NCBI RefSeq assembly: GCF_027744825.2
Contig: NC_071335.1
Location: 13,281,501-13,345,500 of the forward strand
Direction of reading: 5' to 3'
Source: Synchiropus splendidus
Taxonomy: Eukaryota > Chordata > Actinopteri > Syngnathiformes > Callionymidae
DNA: 64,000 nucleotides
How positions within the stretch are numbered: the first letter of the stretch is position 1; each line of letters starts with the position of its first letter. Of this stretch, positions 37,901 through 48,329 are shown piece by piece. The notes below the pieces were generated by a model that was given only the letters and a program-made list of their open reading frames with translations, was not told where the DNA came from and searched no databases. Position numbers and translations under genes: made by a program.

Positions 37901-38599
37901 CCAGGGGTGAAGGGTCTAGTCAGGCCTCCTCCTACCAGCTGGGTTCGACCAGCGGTCCTGGTCGCACCGCGGTGTTCTCCCAGCGCCTGGGGAAAGGAGA
38001 ATCTTGAATTGCTTGGATGGCCGACTATGGAAAAAGAAGTCTGACCAAAACTTGTAGGAAACACAGAGTGGCCTTGACCAAGTGTTAGTGCTGTTAGGTC
38101 TTGAAAATGTGCAGCAGTGATTTATGCTCAGATGCCGGTGAGAAGCAAAGAAAATGGATCAACCGTGATAAACAAGATACTTCATTTGAATCGATTTCTT
38201 CCACCCAAGATTTTATCTGCTTTCTTTTGGTTTGGCATCTAAACCCATCCTTCAAGAGTGATTTATTATGCTGTGTATATGCCATGTATGGTATAGTCGC
38301 ATTGTTGCATTGTTTGGGTTTGGCCTCATGACGGTGACTCGGTGAATACGTGGATTTTAACTGGACCGTTTCAATCATGTTAGCTTTTGTTTGTCGATTT
38401 ACTCGCTGTTTTGATCTCAGGGTTGCCAGGTTACAGTCAAAGACAAGTGATGGACGCACACTGGGCTCTTGCACTGACTTTGATTCCTGGAACACACATT
38501 TGTTCCATCACACCATCCACTTTTATGCTCTCTTTTATGTTGAAATTTTGCTGGGTCACAAGCATTATTCTATCTTTTTGCCAATTTTTTAAATGTATT

Positions 38600-39840
38600 T
38601 ATTACTTTTAAAGTGTCATTTATTTTACAATTATTATCCTTATTTAATGACACTGTTCAGTAACTTAATATGTATATGTTAGTAACTAAATAGTGTTAAT
38701 GTTAGTCAATATTAAGTATCATTATTTGAACCCAGGGACTGTAAAGTAGGTAGCACAGTTGCTAGAACTTCTAGAGCCTCATGTTCTCAGAGATGTGGGG
38801 ATAAGACCGGTTGTTACTGGTAACTGTTGGCTCCTAGGAGTCGGAACATGCAGCCCTCATTGGAGGAGTGATGAGTCTTTGACCATCTGCTGTGGCTCAG
38901 GATCCAGAGTTTGGTCATGATGCGGGCAGTTCTGTTGATTCTCTCACTGACTGAAACTTTATCAGGACTGACATTTGTGAAACAAGCATGTCCTTACACT
39001 TAGAGACAAGATGAGGAACTGTCTGGTAAACCCCTCACTCTTCCTGCAGCCAAGACGTGATGTTCTGCTGCTGTTGGCTTGGAAACCAGGGATCATGTGT
39101 TCACCCCTGACCATCACATGTGGACTTTAAACATTTCAAACAACAGCCTATTTTAATGAGGACTCCGTGCCATGTGTCTGTTCACTTGTTTATTGAACAC
39201 TACATCAAATACAGAATCAATAGCCCTGTACATTTTTGTTTCTTTTTTTTCCCCAAAGATATATGTCATTTAAAGAGCACCAAATGGTCTTCAATCAAAA
39301 TCATTGATCAGTAATACTACGGCAATCTATGGTGGTTACGTAACACAGAGGAGAATTACAGTCGTCGTAATCCATCAGCGAACAAGCAATAAACAACGTG
39401 CACCTTTTACATTACAAACAGAATTGTACTCCTCTACTGCTACAGAACATTGTATTTACCGTGCAACAATAAATTCCATCCACAATGCTGTTGCATTTAA
39501 TTGAATCCTCAATCATATATTATTTTTATGAGCTCCATAAAATCAACTGGATCACTTCAAAACGTAAACTTGGTGTGCATTAATACCAAACCATGGACGT
39601 CATATCTGTATTTTGGATGAGAGTATTGCAGGACGGGGAGACAGTTGGTGTTGTCGTTTTTGTCATGTTCAATAAAAGGGCCAGACGTTCACACCACAAG
39701 TGGTGCACCAACCCTCTTCTCCTGCATGAGAAAAGCGGCCCTTCTTAAACCCATTTGTTTTTCTGCATTCTTATATTCTCGAGGAGAAAAAAAAACATAC
39801 GCTCTCATGCGTGATTCATTTTAAAATTCCCAATTGTCAA
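38600..39840. other. Intergenic sequence with minor repeat debris
   Basis: No gene found. A short 'gtaggtagcacagttgctag' phrase at about 38748 resembles a SINE A-box region. The rest is AT-rich unique sequence. Confidence 0.4.
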
Positions 39841-39864
39841 AGATCAACTCTTGCCCCCTTTTGT

Positions 39865-40325
39865 TAGCTATGGCTGCGGACAGACACTGACAAGGTTAGG
39901 GAGGAGTCTCCATGGGCCATGATGTTTGCTGATGATATAGTGATGTGTAGTGAGAGTAGAGATGAGCGAGGGGGGAGGGAAAGTCGTGAACGTAATGAAC
40001 AGACATCAAGAGCGGCGACAGGGCTGGAACAGGAGGAGATGACTGGACTCTCTTGGCGTGAAAGGGAAGCTTCACAGCACAGTCGTGAGACTCAATGGGA
40101 GTGTTGAAAAAGGACAGGAAGAGAAATGGGAGCATTTATATGTGCTGCTCATGTGGAGAAACACGGCAGCCAAGGTCAGGTTACGATGGTGTGGAGGGCA
40201 GAGGAGGGATGGGACCTGTTGGATTTACCATTGAGGTTCATGGATGAGCTGAATGCAGACATGAGGAGGCGAAAGCGTGACTAGACGAGGGAGGACGATC
40301 ACCATTATTTAAGGTGGTCTGATAG
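39865..40325 (+). mobile_element. LINE reverse transcriptase remnant (MFADDIVMCSES)
   Basis: From 39898 the frame reads REESPWAMMFADDIVMCSES, the RT catalytic motif (FADD) of a fish non-LTR retrotransposon family. Downstream pieces in other frames match later parts of the same ORF: RLNGSVEKG near 40090, KVRLRWC near 40175 and RFMDELNADM near 40240. The order is collinear but spacing is shortened, so this is an internally deleted, frameshifted fossil. It differs from the DDVVLLA family at 37.7 kb. Confidence 0.7.
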
Positions 40326-40679
40326 GAAATGCAGAAGAACAGGACTGCGGTCGTAGAAGAAACCCTCCTCTTGTCACACTGTACAGTGACTTCTATCACG
40401 GATGACCTTTTCTCAATATAAAAAAGCACAACAAGCCTTTTGGAGTTTCACTTCTGTGCAGATCTGCTGTAGACAGCAATGTGTGAAATGCAGATTCTTC
40501 TCGGAATTATATACATTTTGCTTCAAAGAAATTTGCAACGCAGCCCTCATATCAATCCCAGTTGTTAATCTTGTTTGTCACGCTTTTCAATTACCTCCAA
40601 CATGTTGTCCTCCTCTCTGCAGTGAGCTGAAGGAGCGTGCGCTCCTCCTCCCCTGGGCCTTTAAGCTATAAGCACCAGT

Positions 40680-41400
40680 GGCTGCTCACCACACCAATGA
40701 CCAAGAGGTCGGCATTATGACAGGGTCATAATACACACCCGACACACACACACACAAAGAGCGTGATGGGGAACCGGCAGAGACACTTCAGTTACCATGG
40801 GAACCGCACTGAGTCCTGACTTGCTCCTCTGTAAACACTATTCAGCTCGCCACTGTAACACCCGCCACTGATGCTCAGGAGCTGCCCGACCTGATATTTA
40901 GACTCCGTCGGTTGCATTGATGAACAGTGTAAATGTAAAAAGGTGAAAATAATAATATTGTGAACAAAAATAAATCTACAAATTAAAGGAAAACATGATC
41001 ATCGTCATTATTTGGCGTCAAATTCTAATTCAATTGTTTGCTTTTGTCAGTTGAGCCCACCAAGATGTTGGTGAACTGGCTCTCTCTAGTGGACAAAACT
41101 TGGTATTGCAATGTCATTTGAAACGCGGGACGCAAGACTGCAACTTCATTCTTCATTTCTTCAGTATTGTTCTGATCGGGACAGAGTTAACGAAATGTAC
41201 TCTTAAATCATTAACTAACTGTACAATTACAAGGTAATATTTCAATGAAATAAAATACAAAAATCACTAAATATACATTCAATGATTTCCTTAGCATCAG
41301 AAATGTTTCTTGAATCCTGCTTTTCTGCTCTTTTTATTTTTCAGCTAGTCTTGCTAAATGTGTGGAATATGCGTCTGTTATGGATTTTCAAATACTTGCC
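40680..41400. other. Intergenic sequence, nothing recognised
   Basis: A short (ac)n run lies near 40738-40756 and an 'aactggctctctctagtggac' phrase near 41070 may be repeat debris. No coding exon was found. Confidence 0.5.
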
Positions 41401-41404
41401 CAAA

Positions 41405-41600
41405 GAACATGTTGGTGGAGTCCCAAGCTGAAGGTCGCAAGTTCAATTATGGCCACTGAGTGAGTGAATATGAGGGCTTTCCATGCAGGTTTCCTCCTGG
41501 AACTCTGGTTTTCTTCCCCAATATCATACGGAGGTTAGCTGTCCATGTTTGTCAGAGACTGTCAGTCTGGTTGTCTGACCTTTCCAGGGTGTCCTGGAGA
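41405..41600 (+). mobile_element. Degenerate tRNA-derived SINE remnant
   Basis: The order aaggtcgcaagttcaatta (B-box like), tttccatgcaggtttcctcc, ggaactctggttttcttccc, then gtctgacctttccagggtgt follows the layout of widespread fish SINEs (tRNA head, 'gggtttcctcc..ggttttctcc' body, 'ccagggtgt' tail). It is strongly diverged. Confidence 0.45.
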
Positions 41601-41999
41601 AATAGATTATAGATTTATTAATCAAGGCGGAATCACAACTCATCAAATTGTTGAAAGGAAATTTCCAACTCCAATATCTACCAGTGGTGCTTGCGAAGAT
41701 GGAAAATGCATCCACGCGTTGATGACAGTGATGGAAACGTCCGTCTGGACTGGGGCAAGGTGACCTTCAGAAGATTGTGGCGCTTCATCCTCCAGCTAAA
41801 AGCTCCCCATCTCACAGATGGGCAAGTGCCTTGAGGGAATCACCGGGCCATTTACGAGCCTGACCTTGAAGCAATGTTTCATTAAAAGTGAGTGCATGAA
41901 TGGATGGCAAAATGCTAGGAATATCGGAAGTCAAAAACCTGATTTAGTTTTCAAATGATCCTTGACAAAATAAGGTGAATAAATACAAAAATATAAAAT

Positions 42000-43390
42000 A
42001 ATTTCTTGTGAAAAATAAATGAGTGACTACTGGTGAGTGTAAAGAACTATTATTATTATTATTACTATTATTATTACTGCTACTTTAGAAGCATCAGCTC
42101 TACACTGAGTCTCTGGTGGAGGACGGAGTTGCTCTCAATGTCTCTGGCACTTCTTCCTTGATAAAATCATTTCAGATGAGGAGCCAAAATCCATTCACTG
42201 ACTGCTGTCCGCGTTCGTCAGTCAAGTCAGTCGTTGCATGTCATCATCAGAACCTTCAACAGGGCGAGGACAAAATCTAAACTGAGATAAACATATGATC
42301 TAAATGAAAGAAGTGAATTTGTCAAACTGTCTCTTCCAGTTATGAAGTTTAACAACTTCAACAATACTCCAACAGAGGGCAGCATTGGCGCATAAACCAC
42401 AGACTCCTGAACGGTTCAGTAAAGCGATTGTGTGGTGATAAAACCCAAAGTAAATGCCAACCAAAAACCTTCATAAATATCATCTCGGCTGCATAAACAG
42501 TTTTGATCCCACAGCTTTGCTGTCAGTCAACTATAATCGAGGCGTTTGAAGCCCTTCCAGACTTCAGTTAATAGTTCCACATTCATGCTGAAAAGTAAAA
42601 ACTAGTCCCTTTATCTCGCTTTTATTCATGGATAGAAGGTCACTTTGAGTTGGTGAGGAAGAATGAATTTGATTCAGCAAAGTACAGTGATGTGGACAAA
42701 AGGGTGCCACTGTGAATGGCCTTTGTTTTCAGCAGAGACATGTGTTAAGGATTTGTAAGCGGTGGTTCTACCTTTGTCATCTGCTTTTCGGTGACCTGTG
42801 CCACGTATTCTGCATGAATAGGACTGATTCAACATAGGCAGAGGCCTCTGTTTCATTTCTCTTCATAATAATATCGTTTTGTCTGCACATAATTATAGGA
42901 CTTTTACTATAAACATGGGACAATAGTCTTTTTTATGGGTCAGTTAGCAGCTCCAAGCTTCTCCTTCCTCAGAAATACAGAGGTGGTTCCAGGCCTTCGG
43001 AGACACGTAATCTTCAATCGTGATGTATTATTTAATCTTGAACATGCAATTTTGCTGTCAAGTTTTCGTGGGTGTGAAATCCGCTCCGTAACTTTCTTCC
43101 TCTCCTGACTGAATGAATACCAAACCTTTTTAATACCAAGTAAACACCATATAACTTTGATGGGGTTCAGGACCTTCCAGTGACCTTGAAGTCGGCAGGT
43201 AATAAAACATGCACAGACACACTCATGGATTTTTATGGTTGTTTATCTACTAGATACACAAATGCATTTTCGTTTCAAATGAACGTGTGGCGCTTAAACA
43301 TTTACAGCGAGAACAGAACTGTCATGTTGACAACAGCGGTGCAGGGATTTTGGATGTCGCACAGGAGTTTGGAGAGCTTTCTTGCAGGTT
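42000..43390. other. Intergenic sequence downstream of the Ig gene
   Basis: It contains an (att)n run at 42049-42078. No exon or repeat family was otherwise recognised. The 3' end of the minus-strand Ig gene probably lies at the right edge. Confidence 0.5.
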
Positions 43391-43401
43391 GCTTATTTAC
43401 T

Positions 43402-43407
43402 TTTATT
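43402..43407 (-). terminator. Candidate poly(A) signal of the Ig gene
   Basis: AATAAA on the minus strand, about 760 bases after the stop codon at 44169. It is the nearest canonical hexamer seen, so the 3' UTR would be about 0.8 kb. Confidence 0.35.
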
Positions 43408-44168
43408 ACTTTCTAAGAGATGAATCATTGGCCAGAGATCAAACAAACTGAGTTTCCTTCCAGTCATAATACCTCCGAAATGACTCACTTTTCACTTCCT
43501 GAATCAATCACTGACACGTCCTTATGAAAAAGTTCCCTGTGACTAATCTTAACATGAAATTCAATTCTCAGGTCAACATCTCACTTTCAGTTATTACTTG
43601 CTGAGCTCATCGGTTCCATCCATTCTTCGCTGATGCGTCACGCCTCCTCATTTTCCGTGGCCCCCCAGGAGCCTGGCATCCACGCATTTCCTCTATTTCT
43701 AATTTCAAATGCACCTTGCATTAAAATTTGAGCTCCATCCACACTCATTGATAGACAGCCTGCTGCCATTGGATCACACCAGTTCCACTTCGGGGTTTAA
43801 AAGATCAGGAATGCGAAGCGTTCAGCCAAGAAGAGACATCCAAAACACTTTTGTGTGATGAGGAAGTGTTAGTGGTGAAGGAGAGCGATAGCTATTAAAT
43901 GTACTATGCGTGTGTGTGTGTCCCTTTGAAGACAAACCAATATCCCTGCTCCCTCATCCTTGACTGCCTTTGGGAAACCAAACAACAAGAGAGCAGAATG
44001 ATTATCATCTCCCTTGTTATCACTTGTAGACACGCTATAATTTTCATGTCGGCCTCAGAAAAACGGAGGAATAAAAATCTGTTGAGGCTTGTGTAAGACG
44101 ACTCATCGCGGCGATATGAAGATTGCCAGTCATCCATCAGGCTCCATTGTGTTGGACTCACTTTCTTG

Positions 44169-47100
44169 TCAGAGTTCCAGTAAAGTGATAAGAAGAATTG
44201 CTGGCAAACACAAAAAAGTTTTTAGGGGTGCAAGTGTACTGGCTTCATTTGGTGTCACTTCTATGCTGTCGATGATTCTTCTTGATGCAGGGCTCCACAG
44301 AGAGCATTTATAGGACCGTGACGCATCCTTTAACTGGCTCCTCAGTATCAGCCATCCTCTTTCATCCACTCTTTCCCACACTTGAGGCCTCGGATTTGGG
44401 TGGTGGCCTCCACCGGACGACGATGACCAGCGTATTTGTAGGTCTGGATGAACTGTGGCGGTGCACTCTGGACCGTCTTCAGTCCACTTAGCTTGGAACG
44501 ACCGGTAGCACTCTGGACACAAACATGCAGGAGACTCACTTGTGATTAAAAACGCCTTGTGGTAGTTTCCAGGGATATATCGGTCATCGATCAGATATCG
44601 GGCTTGAATATTCATACTGCCACTAAACAGATACCAATTTACGGCAGCGTGCAGTTTTTGAATGTCAGTATATTAAAATTTTGGAAAATTTGTGTTTGTA
44701 ATGCAGTGAAACTTGCAACCATGAGGAGAAAAAAACCCTAACTTTACTTGTACACTTCTTGTTTTGGAAATCGGTGCATCCCTATAATTTCTTCCAACCA
44801 ATCTGAACATCACATTTCTTATATAATAATAACAATGCATATGTCCATTTTATTTTATTTTATTTTTCCAAATCACTTTCCTAGTTGCTGGGATTCCCAC
44901 GGACCATTGCAATAATGTTGGTTCTGATTCTGATATACATTCTTTAAATCATGTATTGGTCTGTATTTATCACACTGAGCGACTGTTGAAGAGCAAGGGA
45001 CAGTGTGTGGGTGGTTTCTTCCGCGCTACACATCTTGTGTCTAGTTTATGGGACAACTCAATAAGAGAGCATGGAGTTCTATTCAGTGTTGGGGCTGTAA
45101 TCGTCCGCAGAGCGACACAATGATATTATCTTTGCTAGCAGGCGTTGGGCAACCGTTCATGACAATATGGTGGACTTTTACCTTGCAGTGTTATGTGGCT
45201 GTATCTGTTCCAAATTCCCTTGTTGGAGTGGACTTTGCACATGAAGCGGTTGGATTTCCCCGTCTCCACTGGCTGTACTTGGTGGAAAACTAGAGCAAGG
45301 CGCCCGTCTTCGTATTGGCAGTGCAGGCGGCTGTAGTTGCTCGTGTGGTAGGTGATACGTCCGTCGCTGTTGTACCGACAAAGTTGCCGATTGTTGACCG
45401 ACCACTCCATGAACTTGATTGCCAGTTTCTGACCATGTTCAGACACGCTGCAGTTTAAAGTTACCGTCTTGTTGAACTCTGCGGTGACGTGAGGGCTCAC
45501 ATTCAGTCCCAGCTCTCCTGAACCTGAAAAACATTTGAATGTCTTCACTCCCGTCCACCTTCATCATCAATTCAGTCTGCTATATTCATTCTGGCATGTT
45601 CGTGTTTCTCATGATCAGTGCGACGGGCAGAGTGAAAGTTATTGACCGCATGACTCTGTGACAATGACAATTAGTTTTACCATTTAGCTTTCAACAGCAC
45701 TCATATCGTAGCTGCCTGCCTCATGGACTGTAGGAGCATAGCATCGACTTGACAGTCTCATGGACTGGAGGAACCACAGCGCAGGATTTCCCCGCTCCAT
45801 GGAGTGTACAACGTTCTTTCCAGCAAAACAAACCTCTGCCTCTAGGGCAAATGGGGATCCCCTAAACCCCAATGGCTGTAGACAGGGGTATATTGGAGCA
45901 CCTTATGGTCACCATAGTCAGGCTCTGAAACCAGCCGTGAAAGCCGTCAGCAGCAGGAGGTCCTGCCCCACCACCCCAGGCCTGCAGGAGCTAAGGAGCC
46001 TCCACAGAATGGCAGCTGCCTGGTAACTGCGAGAGAAAGCATGGAAGCTCCACCAAGCTGCCTGTTACAATTTCAAGTGTTTCAAGTTGTATTCTCCTCT
46101 TCCCGCCATAGTGTGCGGATCGTAACATAGGACCATAGTTGTCGCGGACTATGGGCTTCCAATGGGAACCAAGAACCAGCAAAAAGGTTGTATTATTTAG
46201 TTCGTCCGAACCATGTGGTGAAGACTTGCTCTTGAATCGATTTCTTTTATGTTTCCACACATAACAGATGATGCCACAAGGGAAATTTCAAAATGATTGT
46301 TGCTGGATCCATTTTGTTTTAATAATAATCCACACTCCACACTCTGGAGAAGACTGGTTTATCGACACTTGTGGGGACCAATTCTGGGAAAAATGCCTTG
46401 ATGAGAACATTTGGCTTGTTAGGACCGTTTGGTCAGTCCAACATGGTAGAGCCTCAATTTGAGCATTAAAACTTCAAAATATCAGGGTCATTATAGTTGG
46501 GTCTAAGTTTGGTTTAGGTCCTGGTTAAGGTTAGCCATTTGTTTTGGGTAAAACTCACTTACTCCTGGTTTGTGGAGACAATGACAAGCGCTTTTTAAGA
46601 GCTGGTGAGCAGAGCTGGAAGGTGAAGTGTCTGCCCATCGAGGTTGGGTGCTGAGTGTTTGTGGGGTCATCACTCTCCAAAACCTTGACAGCACTGAGCA
46701 TCACTACAGTGGACAGGAGAGGACTAATGGCAGACACTGCAGAGGAAGCTTTAAGAGATCCATTGGGCAGAGCGAATGCCAGTTGAACACAAGCCGAGTT
46801 TGATCAACCATCGAGGGTGTTACATTACATCACTGGTGATGTGGTCAGGAAATCCCACAGATGTGTCCCAACAATCTCTTTCTGTAGTGGCCGAATCTCT
46901 GCCCTTGTGAATGAACTCATTTCGAAAGACTTGTAAAGGAAAACAATACAAGTCTCTGTCCCCAAGAATCTTCCATGTGGCCCTCATTGAACAAGACAGA
47001 GCAAAGCAACTTTTCTTTATCCCTCATATCCACTGGATATTTCAGAGTTGTACTAGTTTACTAACCGTATTCATCAGACTGGAGTTTTGTTTTTTTCATG

Positions 47101-48139
47101 AGTCAGCATTTGTTTGGACTATAGTCTGTCAGAATAGTGGTGGGTATCATGAAACAGTATTGCAGGGTTGATGAAATTTCAGAGGCCACTAGATGGCGCT
47201 CTAGATTTAAAAGTGATGAGAGGTTTTATTGATTTAGCCGTTGAAGTCAAAACATTTTACAGCAGATAGCGCCATCTGGTGGCCTCTGAAAATCAGGACA
47301 CTGTTTCATGAAACCTCATCTACACATCACTACATCAGAATCTTCACTGCTGACTATAGCTCGGGGCTTTATTGTGATCTCATACGTTCAGATAGAATTA
47401 TGAATTTTCCGCTTTTCACTGCGGAAAGCTATTTCAAGCGCTCTTTTCCCATGCTGGAAATTGAAGGACCAGAGTGGGATGCACACTGAACTCACGTGAC
47501 CCTGTCTGTGATGTGATACCATCAACAACATGGAGATGTTTTCCTGTCAGAATCCCTCCAACAGACACGCAGGAAGAAGGTCACCTAAGGTTTACCTTCA
47601 GCAAAATCGACATACATGTGAGTTAAATTCTGCAGTTGCATGTCAAACTTATTTTTCCACCTATTCCTACTGAAAATAATTCTACTTTTACTCTTATGGT
47701 TTTTCAGCTCAGTGGGCTTTTGATTCCTCCGTCATCAGGACCCTCATTCAGCCCACCTGCCTCGCCGAGCCTGCAGCCCTCTGTAGAACCTTTGAGAACT
47801 TTTGCTTTCAATCTTTGTGCAGTTTAAATGTTGCCGTGCGAGTCAGTCAGTCAAACAGGATGTGATCTCTTGTCATCTTGTCTTTGCAAAAACCGCTCAC
47901 TGGAGTTCAGAGCACCACTGCTGGCTCTCCAGGCCAAGTCAAACCAACCGAGTTTGTCATGAGAGAGGACATTGACATGCGCTATTGTTATCGGCAAAAA
48001 TGAATTGAAACATTATAATAATAATAATATTGATAGAGTTATCTAAAAGACAGATTTGAACTCAGTACATACCTTGTGCTACTGAAGTTAGAATGATAAA
48101 AAGCCAGAAGTGGACGTGCAGTTTTGTTAGACCCATCAT
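44169..48139 (-). CDS. Two-Ig-domain cell-surface protein with signal peptide and probable GPI-anchor signal (unnamed)
   Basis: Exons are 48073-48139 (signal peptide), 45182-45523 (Ig domain 1) and 44169-44512 (Ig domain 2 plus tail). Both introns are GT-AG and phase 1, as usual in the Ig superfamily, and the total is 250 codons plus stop. The signal peptide is MMGLTKLHVHFWLFIILTSV. Domain 1 has the canonical Cys pair (TLNCSV, RFMCKV) with a Trp (FMEWSV), plus two extra Cys (RQLCRY, RLHCQY) that could form a second disulfide. It carries four N-glycosylation sequons (NVS, NKT, NCS, NYS). Domain 2 runs from ECTATV through IRW to YKCSLW. The C-terminus is a hydrophobic stretch (TFLCLPAILLITLLEL) with no cytoplasmic residues, which fits a GPI signal. 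The ligand and family (B7-, CD48- or CD300-like) cannot be named. An ISRE lies upstream and intron 1 carries a MITE. Confidence 0.82.
44830..44940 (+). repeat. LINE-type 3'-tail remnant in intron 2 of the Ig gene
   Basis: The (tttta)n stretch and the phrase tgttggttctgattctgata resemble the tail at 62330-62385 (aataaagttttctggttctgattctg). It would be a short 3' end of a non-LTR element. Confidence 0.35.
46195..46320 (+). repeat. Dispersed repeat, partner of 36815-36960
   Basis: It shares cgtccgaaccatgtggtgaa, a cttgaatcgatttctttt segment and aaatgattgttgctggatcc with the 36.8-kb copy, in the same order. It lies in intron 1 of the Ig gene. Confidence 0.65.
47135..47332. mobile_element. Palindromic hAT-like MITE (198 bp) in Ig gene intron 1
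   Basis: Inner arms of 22 bases at 47179-47200 and 47268-47289 are inverted copies with one mismatch (cagaggccac(t/c)agatggcg core). The inversion continues outward through catgaaacagt on both sides to ends near tagtggtggg and catcacta. Imperfect flanking duplications (tgtcagaa / catcagaa) suggest an 8-bp target. Related partial copies lie at 50893-51265 and 62411-62507. Confidence 0.7.
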
Positions 48140-48303
48140 CGATGCTGAGAAACCCTTGCTGCTCTCTGCGTCTGCTTAGCTCTTCTCTGGTCTCCACATT
48201 GTCGCCCTCTGAGTAGTTGTGACGCCGCTACGCTCTTTCATGTCTAATGATTAACGTGCTGTAAATAGAAATTACAGTTCAAGCCTGATGGTGGCAGACA
48301 AGA

Positions 48304-48313
48304 GAAACTGAAA
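48304..48313 (+). promoter_or_regulatory. Interferon-stimulated response element upstream of the Ig gene
   Basis: GAGAAACTGAAACA contains GAAACTGAAA, an exact match to the IRF/ISRE core GAAANNGAAA. It is 165 bases upstream of the Ig gene ATG, a typical promoter distance. ISREs work in either orientation. It suggests control by IRF or ISGF3 factors. Confidence 0.55.
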
Positions 48314-48329
48314 CAGTGAGACATTGAGG

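Noticed and set aside
45700..46030. Plus-strand frame in Ig intron 1 that could be a retroelement fragment
   Set aside because: No catalytic or zinc-knuckle motif was seen, and the similarity to retroelement proteins was only impressionistic.
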